NCBI RefSeq assembly: GCF_001619985.1
Contig: NW_017264195.1
Location: forward strand, 1,984,001 to 2,048,000
Length of the DNA stretch: 64,000 nucleotides
Direction: 5' to 3'
Origin: Xylona heveae TC161
Lineage: Eukaryota; Ascomycota; Xylonomycetes; Xylonales; Xylonaceae
Shown here: piece after piece, positions 10,925 through 22,500 of the stretch
Layout of the letters: the number at the start of each line of letters is the position of its first letter
How positions within the stretch are numbered: position 1 is the stretch's first letter
The notes under the pieces: generated by a model
What the model saw: only the letters and a program-made list of their open reading frames with translations
Database searches by the model: none
What the model was told of the DNA's origin: nothing
Made by a program: the position numbers and the translations under genes

Positions 10925-11576
10925 TCACCAACCCTTCCAGGAGCCCCAGCCTCCCTTCGACTTCGCATGTTCTTCAGCTTGTTGGTCTGCTTCCTCTTTG
11001 GCTTTTCGTCGGGCGAGCCGCGCCTCCTCCATCTTCTGTTCTCGGTCAACCTTTTTCTTGTCTATGATCTCGACCGCTCTCTTCATTCCCTCTAATTCCA
11101 TATGTCTCTTGATCTGGCAGTACTCGTAGGCAGCAAAGGACATGACACAGAAAGTTCCGACGGCCCAATTAGACGCCTTGGGCAATGGTGCTGTTTGTCA
11201 AACAGTTAGCAATAACCCAATTGACAACTGAAGTCAGTGCATGACGAGGTTCCCTACCGCCCAACACAGCCCGAACACCTCCCAGCCCAAAGCCACTTGC
11301 AATCCCTGTCAGCAGGGAATCGCGAACACAAGGCTGTTTATGCACATTTTGAAAGTCCGAGATCTGAATAGTCTTCGCTGCTTCCATGAATCCTGCTTCG
11401 GGAGATGTGCCCCCGGCGGTATTTACCGAGCCGCCTGGAAGAATATTGGCGCTCTCTGGGGGAAGATTAAAGGTTTCATAGACTTTTTGATCATGCGTGG
11501 ATGCTGCGGCTTGATCAGCGGGATGTCCGCTTGGCGGTTGAGATGCTGCGGTGTCCTCTCGACTGTCAGCTGCCAT
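10925..11576 (-). CDS. cox20: Cytochrome c oxidase assembly protein Cox20
   Basis: Two exons, 11576-11258 and 11190-10925, giving 194 aa. The N-terminal half is hydrophilic. The conserved block FMEAAKTIQISDFQNVHKQPCVRDSLLTG leads into TM1 (GIASGFGLGGVRAVLG), and after the intron the loop APLPKASN precedes TM2 (WAVGTFCVMSFAAYEYCQ). The C terminus is a long charged helix (KRAVEIIDKKKVDREQKMEEARLARRKAKEE). Cox20 is an inner-membrane chaperone for newly made Cox2 and presents it for assembly into cytochrome c oxidase; this role is taken from yeast and human. The two short transmembrane segments with a tight loop and the conserved RD before TM1 are as expected for the family. A convincing orthologue with normal length. 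Confidence 0.9.
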
Positions 11577-12002
11577 GGTTGAATTTGCTTATCCGAGTGT
11601 TATGATCATCCCTGGTGAAGTCTCAGACTGTGACAGTGTTCGCTCTATGCATTTTTCGCTTGCCGTAGTTCTGTCGCTGGATTGGGAATGAACAGTTTCT
11701 CTGCTTAGCGCGTCACAGAGTTACGGCGCGTCCGCGTCGGTAACCACTTTACGCGTCGCCGAAAAGGGAACACCAAGTTGTCAGGCATACCTTAGTTACC
11801 AGTCTTGACGGAGTGGACAAATATTCCTGACCCCAGTGTTTTCAACTATCCATTGAAACCTATATTGATTCGGCCGTGCCTTGTGTGGTTTTAGAGTATC
11901 AGCACGTCTTTCTTAATGTCAGCCTTCAGAGGGGTTTAACCCGTACAAACAGCAGCCAGAAGCGCTCGCAAGTCAACCGTTACCATCTACATCGCCGCCA
12001 AT
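11577..12002. promoter_or_regulatory. Divergent promoter COX20 / POL2
   Basis: A 426-nt region between divergent start codons. It contains GCGTC-rich stretches: GGCGCGTCCGCGTCGG near 11725, and ACGCGTCGCC near 11751, which holds ACGCGT. ACGCGT is the MluI cell-cycle box bound by MBF in yeasts, where it drives S-phase replication genes. Its use here for POL2 is inference. Confidence 0.5.
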
Positions 12003-15000
12003 ATGCCGGTACGACGACCAGGGCAGCCATACCGACATGTCTTCAAGAATGGACAATCCTCTTATGGGGCTCGACGCACCAAGACCGTCGAGGCTTCCAG
12101 CCTCCGCGCCAGCGAGGCCACTTCACAGAATGAAAAGGCCGAGGCGGTGAAACTCGCCCACAGTATTGACGAGGCAATGGGGTTTGCGCGATATGAATCT
12201 GGAAAGCCGAAAATGGGATGGCTGTGCAACATGCACAGTACCTCAGTCGAGGATGAGGCTGTACCTGCAGGACGAGCAGGTGTGGATTTCTACTTCATTG
12301 AGGAGGATGGCGGCACATTTAAGGCTACGGTCGAATATGATCCTTATTTTCTGATTGCTGTCCGAAGAGGGAAAGAGGAGGAAGTAGAGGAATGGTGCAA
12401 GAGAGCATTCGAAGGAATTATAAAGGGGATCAATCGGGTAGAGAAGGAGGACTTGCAAATGGTTTGTTTTATTTCATTTATATGATATCTGACCATGTCC
12501 CCAAACACTAATTTGTGTGTTTAGCCAAATCACCTCCTTGGATACCGCAGAACACTCCTGCAGCTGCGTTTCGCCAACGTTGGGGATCTTCTGGCGGTAA
12601 GAAAGGTTCTCCAACCGATTGCGGATAAGAACAAGAAAAGCATGAATGCAATGGATACATATGCCGAGGTCGCCAGGTTAGTACCCAATTGAACGATAAT
12701 TGAGCTGACTTTTGATTTCTAACATGCGTTCACTTTCAGTGCAAATGCTGGTTTTGATCTCTTTGATGATGAACGAGAACACGACGCACGATTTACTGGA
12801 ATTGCAGATGCAAGCGATTATATTGTTGATATTCGAGAATATGATGTTCCTTATCATGTACGGGTCGCAATTGATAAAGGTATTCCTGCCAACATGATTC
12901 TCTAAAACGGTTCCGGGCTGATTATGTTCAGATATTCGTATTGGAAAATGGTACACTGTCGAGGCCAAGCATGGCGTTATTGGATTAACTTGCATAGAGG
13001 AGCGTCTACAGCGAGCCGATCCGGTGGTCCTGGCCTTTGATATTGAGACTACCAAATTACCTCTAAAATTTCCCGACTCTGCTTTTGACCAGATCATGAT
13101 GATATCATACATGATCGATGGCCAAGGATTCCTTATCACAAACAGGGAGATTGTCTCTGAGGATATTGCCGACTTTGATTATACCCCTAAACCAGAGTAC
13201 GAAGGCCCCTTTATAATCTTCAACGAACCAGATGAAAAGGCAGTATTGGAACGATTCTTCCTTCACGTCAAGGAGGCCCGACCCACAGTGATTGCAACAT
13301 ATAACGGAGACTTTTTCGATTGGCCATTCGTTGAGGCCCGGGCAAGCATTCTAGGAATTGACATGTACCGGGAAATTGGATTTCGCAAGAACAGTGAGGA
13401 TATATATCATAGCGACTATTGCGTGCATATGGATTGTTTTGCCTGGGTCAATCGAGACAGCTATCTTCCTCAAGGGAGTCGAGGTTTGAAAGCCGTCACG
13501 GTTGCAAAGTTAGGCTACGATCCAGACGAGTTGGATCCAGAATTGATGACAATGTAAGGTTTCCCATTTAGACTTTTTCGTTCTACGAATGCACAGGCTA
13601 ATTCCTTTTAGCTATGCCTCAGAACGCCCGCAAACCCTTGCAGAATATTCCGTTTCAGATGCTGTGGCGACTTATTACCTGTACATGAAATACGTGCATC
13701 CTTTCATCTTCTCCCTGTGTACGATCATTCCACTGAACCCTGACGACACATTGCGTAAGGGAACAGGAACGCTGTGCGAGATGTTATTAATGGTGAGAAA
13801 GCATCTTGAATTATAAGCATCAACATTCGCTGATCCGTGATAAGGTACAAGCATATCAAAAAGAGATCTTGCTTCCCAACAAGCATCAGGCTCCAAAAGA
13901 GTCATTTTGGGAGGGACATCTTGTAGAAAGTGAAACATATGTCGGCGGCCACGTTGAGAGTATCGAGGCTGGCGTATTTCGAAGCGATATTCCAGTCAAC
14001 TTTGCGCTAGATCCCTCGGCATTTGATGAACTTATCCACGACCTAGACGCCGCTCTCACGTTTAGCATCACTGTTGAGGAGAAAAAATCCATGGACGATA
14101 TTGCTAATTACGATGAGATCAAAGCGCAAATTGTTGAAAAACTGCTCAGTCTAAAACAAACTCCGAATCGACACGAAAGGCCATCTATTTACCATTTGGA
14201 CGTCGCGTCCATGTATCCAAATATTATGACGACAAACCGTCTGCAGCCTGACTCAATGATTCAGGAATCTGACTGTGCTGCCTGCGACTTCAACCGTCCT
14301 GGTAAAACGTGCGATAGGAGGATGCCATGGGCGTGGCGAGGAGAGTTCCTTCCTGCGAAACGCGACGAATACAATATGATTCGACAAGCATTAGAAAACG
14401 AAAGATTTCCTGGAAAGCGTCCAAACGCGCCAAATCGGACGTTCCAGGATCTTACAGAAGACGAGCAGGCTTCTTTAATAAAGAAGCGGTTACAAGATTA
14501 TAGCAAAAAGATTTACCACAAGATTCACGACGCCAGAACAATCGAGCGCGAAGCAATTATTTGTCAACGAGAAAACCCGTTCTATGTCGACACAGTCAAA
14601 AATTTTCGAGATCGACGATATGATTTCAAGGGACAGCAGAAAGTCTGGAAAAATAACACGGACGCCTTGAAGTCTTCAGGCGCAACAAGTCTCGAGATTG
14701 AAGAGGCAAAGAAAATGATTATCCTTTTTGATTCTTTGCAACTTGCTCATAAAGTCATCCTCAACAGTTTCTACGGGTATGTCATGCGAAAGGGTTCGAG
14801 ATGGTATTCAATGGAGATGGCTGGAGTGACCTGTTTGACTGGCGCGCGCATTATCCAGCTGGCTCGATCCCTTGTTGAGAGGATAGGGAGGCCACTTGAG
14901 CTCGATACCGATGGTATTTGGTGTATTCTTCCCGGCACGTTTCCAGAGAACTTTGCTTTTACATTGAAGAACGGCAAGAAGCTTGCCGTCTCGTATCCTT

Positions 15001-18000
15001 GTGTGATGTTAAACCACCTGGTACACGAGCGATTCACCAATCATCAGTACCAGACTCTCGTGGATCCTGTCACATTCAGATATGAGACGCACAGTGATAA
15101 CACCATTTTCTTCGAAGTCGATGGGCCTTACAAAGCCATGATCCTTCCCACATCCAAAGAAGAAGACAAGAATTTGAAGAAGAGATACGCTGTTTTCAAC
15201 CACGATGGCTCACTAGCTGAGCTGAAGGGTTTTGAAGTAAAGCGGAGAGGCGAGTTGAAGCTCATCAAGATATTTCAGACACAAATTTTCAAGTTCTTCC
15301 TCGAGGGCACGACACTCGCCGAGACCTATGCATCTGTTGCAAAAGTTGCAAACCGATGGCTTGATGTTCTGTATCAGCACGGTTCTACGCTGGCGGATGA
15401 GGAACTTATTGACCTCATTTGCGAGAATAGGAGCATGACGAAGACCCTGGAAGAATATGGCGGGCAAAAGTCAACCTCTATCACTACTGCACGCCGCCTT
15501 GCTGAATTCCTTGGCGAGCAAATGGTGAAGGATAAAGGGCTGAATTGCAAATATATTATTTCAGAGAAACCCCGTCATGCGCCGGTCACGGATCGAGCCA
15601 TTCCTGTAGCCATCTTCTCGGCAGAAGAACCCATAAAGCGGTTTTTCTTGAAGAAGTGGCTCCGAGAAGACCCCGGAGACATGGACCCCCGAGATGTAAT
15701 TGATTGGGATTACTACTTGGAACGTTTGGGGTCTGTCATCCAGAAGCTGATCACGATTCCAGCCGCTCTGCAAAAGATTCGTAATCCTGTTCCGCGCGTT
15801 GCGCACCCGGATTGGCTTCAGAGAAGAATCAATACAAAGGACGACAAATTTAAGCAGAAGAAAATGACCGACATGTTTGAGAAGAAAACACTTGCGGACA
15901 TTACCAACACTTCTTTGGAAACGCGCGTGCCCGACTTTGAAGACTTTGGCGTGAAACCACTTACGAAACCCAAGAACGGTGTCCTGACAAAGATGTCGCA
16001 GAAAAGAAAAATTATCGAACCATCCACTCCGCAGAATCTGGATCCTTATGCCAGCCTACCAGCTAAGATACCATCAATTTCAGAAGACTATGAGGAGTGG
16101 CTGCAGTATCAAAAGAAGAAATGGAAGATCCAGAAACAAGCTAGACTGCGCCGGCGACAGCTCTTTGGAGAGCGTAACAATGCTTCGTCGGATGCCATTG
16201 GCAGCTTTTTCAGAAACCAGGCTGAAATGCTGTTTGTTGGTACCTGGCAAGTACTTCAGCTGCGTGAAACTGAAACTCCCGGATTGGTCAACGCTTTTGT
16301 ACTTATCGACAAGAAGATTCATAATCTCAAGGTAAAGGTGTCTCGACAGGTTTATCTCAATCTCAAGAGCAAAGATTTGCCAGATGTCGATGTCGAAGGC
16401 TGCTCAGTGGAGAAAGTCAACCACACCTTACCAAATGGTCATCCGTCTGTCCATCTGTTTAAATTGACCATGTCCGAAGAAACTTATATCAACGAGGCGA
16501 AGAAGCTAGCTCTTCTATTCAACCATCCCAGTGTCGAAGGAGTATACGAGAAGCAGCTGCCTCTTAATGTCCGAGCCGTGCTTGAGCTAGGTAACCTTTG
16601 TACCATCGATTCCAGTCAACGCGGCGTACTGGGTAAAGGATTGGAACAAGGTTTTGATCTTTCAGCTCTCAAGCAAGCAGAAGCAAAGCAGCCATATCTT
16701 CAGCAGTCGCCCCTTGGATATGTCTTTTTGTATCACATTGTCACGAGCATGCGCCAAGTCTTTGCGCTTTTCTCCACCACGAAGCAAGAAGCCCATGTGG
16801 TTGTGCTGAACAAGTCTCGCGAAACCAACAACTTCCCAAACATTGACAGGATTTACTCGGAACAACTAGCCAACGCCTTGGAAGAGGCTGGTGGAGCGCC
16901 GTGGCAGAACTGTATCGATTATCAAGAGAAGATTCACTTCAAGATAACACAGGTTACCACGAAGCGAAAGGCGCAGCTCGAGTTGGGAGATTTGCTGAAG
17001 AAGATACGCAATGATGAGAGCGGGCCACTGATGTTGGTCGTTCAATCACCGCAGCGCCGCGTCCTAGAGCATGAAATTCCGATGCTAAAGGAATTTCCGA
17101 TCATGGCGATAAAACCTGATCCTGATGACGGTACGCTTCCGGCCCTTGAATGGGAAAAGTTCTTTGCGCATAAACGGATTGTACCTCGCTATCTTTCTCT
17201 AGGATCCTGGATATCCCATCTCATAGAATTGGCCAGATACGGAGATGTTCCACTATGTAATTTGGAAAAAGATGATCCACGATTCCTGATTGATGTTGCA
17301 TATGCTCGTCGATTGCAAAAGAACAATATTGTCCTTTGGTGGTCCGCTGGCCCGCGGCCAGACCATGCCGGATATGAGAAAGATGATGTCGTCAGTAGAA
17401 TGGAAAAGGTCGATATGCCTTCGGTCAATAACCCAGGCACCTATTCGTCCGTTTGCATAGATATCGAGGTTCGAAATCTGGCAATTAATACCATCCTCAC
17501 CTCGTCTCTCATCAACGAGCTCGAGGGAAGCGATTCGGTCTCACTCAACCCTGCTGCACCTGCCGACGATGCGCCAAGTGACGGTACCAATGTAATTTCC
17601 GCCGATAATGCATTTGCCTCTGCTGGGGTTGGGGTGCTCCGCGAGATGGTCAAGGCCTGGTGGACAGAAGCTTGCAAAGGCAGTGACCTCGCAGATATCA
17701 TGGTACAACATCTAGTGCGCTGGGTCGAAAGTTCCGAATCGTGCATGTACGACCGCGCATTACATTATTACGTGCAGATCATGTCCAAAAAGGCATTCCA
17801 GCAGCTCATGATGGACTTTCGTCGGGTGGGATCACATGTCGTCTTTGCAAACGCGAACCGTCTACTGCTGCAGACCACCAAGGCCGAAGTCGGTAATGCA
17901 TACGCGTACAGCCAGTATATTCTCAAGTCGATCAAGTCCCGGCCGCTATTTCATTTCCTCGACCTCGAAATCAAAGAATACTGGGACTACCTGGTATGGT

Positions 18001-19031
18001 ATGACGACTTCAATCACGGCGGCAAAGCTTGCCAAGAAGTCGTAGAAGCCGAACAACAGGACCTACACACCATCATGCACTGGCAGCTCAGCAAATTCCT
18101 CCCGCCTGCGCTCGAGACGGTCTTCAACGACTGGGTAATCGAATTCATAGAGCTCATGCACGATGCCAAGCGGCCCAAACCTACTCTAACCGCCGAAGGG
18201 GTAGCCATCTCCTCCACCCCATCCAACACCACCGTCCGTCTCACCCAACTGCCTGTCCGCGCTGGCCTCAACCCCGAGAAGGAGCAGGAAATCTCCAACG
18301 CCATTCTCGGCAGCAACTTTGAAAAGCCACTCAAAAAACAAATCGCTGCTCTCCTTCGTCGCCAAAAAGAGGAAATGTTCCATCCCTCACTCGCATCAGA
18401 CTACATCTTCCCCCACCTCCCTGGCTCTCACCTCAACCTGACAAATCCCGTCCTCGAACTCGTCAAATCTCTCATGCAAATCCTCAGTCTCGACAAGAGC
18501 ATCACGCTCTCCGCGCGGCTCTTGCGCAAGGAGCTCCTCGCCCTCTTTGACGTCCGCGAATTCGCCCCCGAAGCGCGCTTCGTCAACCCCAGCGAATCGC
18601 TCCTCATCGAACAAGTCGTCTGCGAAAACTGCACCCACGCGCGCGACTGGGACCTCTGCCGTGACGAGGCCCTCTACCCAGAAGACCCAACCCCGGGTGG
18701 TGCAAGTTCCACCGAGAGACGCATCGATTTCCGCACGTGGCGCTGCGAAATGTGCGGCACAGAAGTCGATCATTTGGCCATTGAGCAAATCCTCATTGCC
18801 CGTGTCGAGAAACTCGTCCTGGAATGGCAGGTCCAAGACCTCAAATGTGCCAAGTGCGGCGCCCTCAGAGTCAATGACTTCCTCGACCATTGCTCCTGCA
18901 GTGGTATTTGGAAACCAACTGTCGATCGCACCAAGAGTCTACGGTCCCTTAAAGTTATCAGTAACGTCTCCAAGTTTTATGGCTTTAGAATGTTGACTGG
19001 TATGGTCGAGGAGGTTGTCGGTGGATTGTAG
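12003..19031 (+). CDS. pol2: DNA polymerase epsilon catalytic subunit Pol2
   Basis: Six exons: 12003-12461, 12525-12676, 12740-12879, 12932-13553, 13612-13792, 13845-19031, giving 2246 aa, the normal size for the family. The exonuclease ExoI motif is [15 protein letters not shown], with Asp287 and Glu289 as catalytic acids. Polymerase motif A is [10 protein letters not shown] (Asp637), motif B is [20 protein letters not shown] and motif C is DTDGIW (Asp872/Asp874). Three cysteines of the catalytic-domain iron-sulfur site are seen at 662, 665 and 674. The C-terminal half is the inactive polymerase-like module and ends in two cysteine clusters, near C2111/C2114 (CENC...CEMCG) and C2186/C2189 (CAKCG...HCSC). 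It is the leading-strand replicase and a checkpoint scaffold by homology. The start [18 protein letters not shown] is the first ATG in a frame open to the first intron. Confidence 0.97.
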
Positions 19032-19828
19032 ACCTTGTGGTGTTTTCCTTGTCGATCCAGCATTTCTCTTGTGTTTGTTCTCCTTTCTCGATTCAGCATT
19101 TCTCTTGTTTTGTTTTGTTCTTGATCAGCTTTTCATTTCATTTTTGATCCCCCGTCTCCCACTAGTACATATATATATCCCACGCCCATTACTGGGCTGT
19201 TGCGGATGTGGCGTCTCGTTTGAAACTTTCTGTTTTTTAAGAGGGGGGGTGAATTCAAGGACGTCAGGAGTATTAGGTGTCCATGCTGGTTTTATTTATT
19301 GCATTACTACTTTGATTAGTTTTATGTCGAATCCATTGCATAGCGACTTGTTTACAATTTAATCTTCTTCTTATTAGATAGAAAATCTTCTCATTCGATA
19401 CAAAGTAGAAATGATAGAATCATCTACGGAAGCTGAATTACCTAGGTACTTGTGTCCCATTTCGTGTTTCTATCTTCTCTTTCTTGACCGTGGGTTTTGA
19501 CTCTCGGGGGAATGGTCTCATCTAAAGAGGAGATTTCTAAAACTATTTTCAGACAGGGATACGGAGGCAGTAGTATTCGAAATAGTATTGATATTGATGG
19601 CAAGATGTAAATGTTTTTTGTAGGACCTATATCAACACTCTGAAAATGTTTAACTCCAGTAAACTAGGGAAAATGGGGTATCTTTGTGCTCAGTCTTTAA
19701 AGCAAAAGGGGAAGAGAACGAGTCAATATAGACAGAAGAAGAAAAGAAAACTTGGAAAGATGGGGGCAATTAAGAAAAAGGGGGAGTGACGGGGGCAAAA
19801 GTACGAGGCAGAAAAAGCTCATGGGGAG
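19032..19828. other. Convergent 3' flanks of POL2 and disordered-protein gene
   Basis: About 800 nt of T-rich, then A-rich sequence. It contains a perfect 10-bp palindrome, TACCTAGGTA, at 19439-19448. Short open frames here resemble no protein. Confidence 0.5.
19439..19448. repeat. TACCTAGGTA palindrome
   Basis: Perfect 10-bp palindrome in a convergent intergenic region. It belongs to a family of ACCT/AGGT inverted repeats found in several intergenic stretches of this window. Confidence 0.8.
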
Positions 19829-21892
19829 TTACGCGTCGTCGAGAAGAAAGCGGACCCTCTTCTCGCCGGATAGCGCTTCGTCCTGGTCCATTCCGGCTTC
19901 TTCGACTTCGTTACTAATCCCCTCCTTATGAAACCCTACAATAGAAGCAGCGCCAGCCTCGGTGCCGAGGCCGACGCCTGAGCTTCTTCTTCTTCTGCTG
20001 TTTCTTGCGCCGATACTTCCGCCGCCTTTACCGGTGCGTAAAGCGCTGACTCCACCGCCATTTGGGCCTGCGACACGGCGATACATGTTGCGTCTCTCGC
20101 TCCGGCGTTGTCGTGCTTCGCGTGCTTCCCTGTTGCGCCAGTCGGCAATTTGCTGTTTGCGTTTCTGCGCGCGGGCGTAGGCTATGCTGGGCGTGGGGCG
20201 GAAGCCGACGCCGTTGAGACCGACGCCGTCGTCGTAGTCTGCGTCGTTGATGTCTGTGACTGTTTCGATTGCGGTGTTGTTTGTTGAGGAGACTTCTTCT
20301 TCTTCCTGGGGGACGGGGCTGGTGGGTCTGGGTATATCCGAGGTAGAATGATTAATGGAAGGGATGGTCGGTTCAGTGGATCCGTTTGGACGGAAGGAAA
20401 ATGAAGTGGTCGATGGAGCAGTGGTTTGGGATGAGGGGTTGTTGGGTTCCGGGAATGATGATAATGATGGTAGAGGAGTGGTTGAAAGGTTTGATGGATG
20501 CCCTGTGATATCTGACATGTCTGGGAGGTTTGTCAGTCCTGGGGGTGGTGGAGATTTTGGCCGTTTTCGTTGTTTCGCAGCGATTTTTGTTCGATTAGTT
20601 GATGTGGATGATTTGGAGGATTTGGATGTTCGGGATGCTCGTGAGGGCCGTATTGATGAAGGAAGCAAGGGTGTCGAAGATGATGTTTGGATGTCGCTTT
20701 GCGGGTTCACTTTGATTGTTTCATTAAGGTGTGCATCGACTGGTGGCGCGTCGTTAAGCGCAGGCTGTTTGGGAGATGTAGAAGTTGTTGTTATCGAGGC
20801 TTGCGTTTCGTCTCCTCCTTGTGGAAAATGGACTTTCTTGGCCGTTCTCTGCGATCGAGTATTTGCTTGCGTTGGGTCTGAAGAATCCTTGTTGGAGAGT
20901 ACAGGTGCTCCGGCCTCACCCTGTTTGCTGACAGAGTCTGAAGGATCCACTGCGACCTTCTCTTCAGTTTGCGCTCCGCCGCTTGCGCCGTCTCCTCGAG
21001 CTTTTGCTGGAATATCCTTGAATCCAAAACCGTAACCATCCATATCCATAGGAGAAGGGGAGGGCAATGGCGAAGCAATATCGAGGTTTGCTTTCTCCAT
21101 GCTGCTCTTTCCAGTCCCCTGAGCGCGCCGCTTGCGCGCGCCGCCCTCACTGGTAAGTGTGCTGTCATCTGTATCCGTGCCTATTTCATCCTGCTGTGCC
21201 TTCCCAAGTCCAAAGTTCAATCTACGCACACCGTGTCCTCCTTCTTGCCCAGGGTCGCCACTGCGCAAGTGTAAATCTCCCAATTTTCTTGCAACCGCAG
21301 AACGAGGGCTACCCTCCCCGGCACTACCAGTTGTGCTGCCAGCATATGATGAACCTTCTTGTGCTGCAGAACTCATGTCTACTGTTGAGCTGATATGTGG
21401 TCCAGATGAGCTGCGTAAATCGTGACCGCTCGCAGCAGAATTAGGCATACTGGCACCAATCTGTAGACGTAATGGCAATGATGACGGCCGGTATTCAAAC
21501 CCTGCCGATGAGCTGCTTCCATTCCGTTTGCGCTTGGGCGAGGTATATGTGGCTTGCATTAACGCCGAGGTTGGTGCGTTCTGCTGTTCGGTCCGTGAGG
21601 ATGAGGCGCCCAAGGCTGCTTCGCTGGAACTGGCTAAAACTGGAATTGAATTGGAAGTTGCAGGCAAGACCGATGTGAGACTGACACTGGAGGCAAGTCC
21701 TGTGTTTGGGGGTTTTGCCGAGTTCATATTTGAACGCTGCTGCTGCAACTGTACCAGATCTGGACAGAGGTCAGGTCCATTAATCTGACATTCCGAAGCT
21801 CTCAGTTGGTGCGCAGTGGAGGTTAATGTCGGATCAAACTTGACAGTGCCATTTTGAGGATCACGTTTGTCGTTGTCAGCCGGCTGCGTCAT
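19829..21892 (-). CDS. Large intrinsically disordered protein of unknown function
   Basis: A single exon of 687 aa. Composition is dominated by S, T, P, G, D and E with no hydrophobic core. Short patches recur: SPKRKRNGSSSSAGFEYRPS, an SRASRTSKSSKSSTSTNRTK run, and KQRKRPKSPPPPGLTNLPDM. The C-terminal 100 residues are different: GVGLNGVGFRPTPSIAYARAQKRKQQIADWRNREA leads into an arginine-rich helix (REARQRRSERRNMYRR) and ends GEKRVRFLLDDA. That basic helical block is the part most likely to be conserved and may bind nucleic acid or act as a nuclear signal; this is inference. The family is not recognised. Codon use and the single long uninterrupted frame over 2 kb make it a real gene. Confidence 0.85.
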   Translation of the reverse strand: MTQPADNDKRDPQNGTVKFDPTLTSTAHQLRASECQINGPDLCPDLVQLQQQRSNMNSAKPPNTGLASSVSLTSVLPATSNSIPVLASSSEAALGASSSRTEQQNAPTSALMQATYTSPKRKRNGSSSSAGFEYRPSSLPLRLQIGASMPNSAASGHDLRSSSGPHISSTVDMSSAAQEGSSYAGSTTGSAGEGSPRSAVARKLGDLHLRSGDPGQEGGHGVRRLNFGLGKAQQDEIGTDTDDSTLTSEGGARKRRAQGTGKSSMEKANLDIASPLPSPSPMDMDGYGFGFKDIPAKARGDGASGGAQTEEKVAVDPSDSVSKQGEAGAPVLSNKDSSDPTQANTRSQRTAKKVHFPQGGDETQASITTTSTSPKQPALNDAPPVDAHLNETIKVNPQSDIQTSSSTPLLPSSIRPSRASRTSKSSKSSTSTNRTKIAAKQRKRPKSPPPPGLTNLPDMSDITGHPSNLSTTPLPSLSSFPEPNNPSSQTTAPSTTSFSFRPNGSTEPTIPSINHSTSDIPRPTSPVPQEEEEVSSTNNTAIETVTDINDADYDDGVGLNGVGFRPTPSIAYARAQKRKQQIADWRNREAREARQRRSERRNMYRRVAGPNGGGVSALRTGKGGGSIGARNSRRRRSSGVGLGTEAGAASIVGFHKEGISNEVEEAGMDQDEALSGEKRVRFLLDDA

Positions 21893-22500
21893 AATTGATG
21901 GGTGAGTGCGAACTGTGAGGGAAGTGATAGCTGATTACGACGTCATTTGAATGACAGTGATGAAGGCCGAAAGATCGTCGCGACGTTATGGGATTTGAAA
22001 CGGACCAGAACGGCTCGAATGAGAAGAGAGACGGTAAGTACCATGAATCTAAAATGAGAGCTACCAAAAGAAAAAGGAAATTGTCAAGCCTGGAGTTGTA
22101 TATCATTGACTGTCAATCGGAAGCCTCAACACATGCGGGGAGAGGAGCTGAGGGTGTTGGTTCGGTTCGTCGGACCGGGGTTCCAAAGGCGGTGAGACAA
22201 GGGCAGGGGTAAGCTCCGCAAGATGGTCTTTTTGTCACTATCCAGTGGTAGATTCTGTCCACTTTTACAGAGGACCATTTCCATGAAATTCCCTAATTTT
22301 CTTATACGCGAATGGGTTCCTTCCCCTGAAACCATAGAATTCTACAATATATCAAAATGAATACAAAATTGTGAATTTAAATCAAGGCTTTTTGCATTCT
22401 ATCATTCCCTGTCCTGATGTGAGATGAACAAGAAACTAAACTTGCTATGCTATACATGGCACTATTCGTAACTGGCACCACTAATAGATCGTCGGCATAT
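21893..22500. promoter_or_regulatory. Promoter region of disordered-protein gene / 3' flank of CCT7
   Basis: The upstream gene is CCT7 on the same strand, so this holds its 3' UTR and the promoter of the next gene. A CGTCGCGACG-like element lies near 21976 (ATCGTCGCGACGTT). No open frame is credible. Confidence 0.5.

Noticed and set aside
18396-18890. 164-codon minus frame opposite the POL2 C terminus
   Set aside because: Antisense shadow of a GC-rich conserved coding region.
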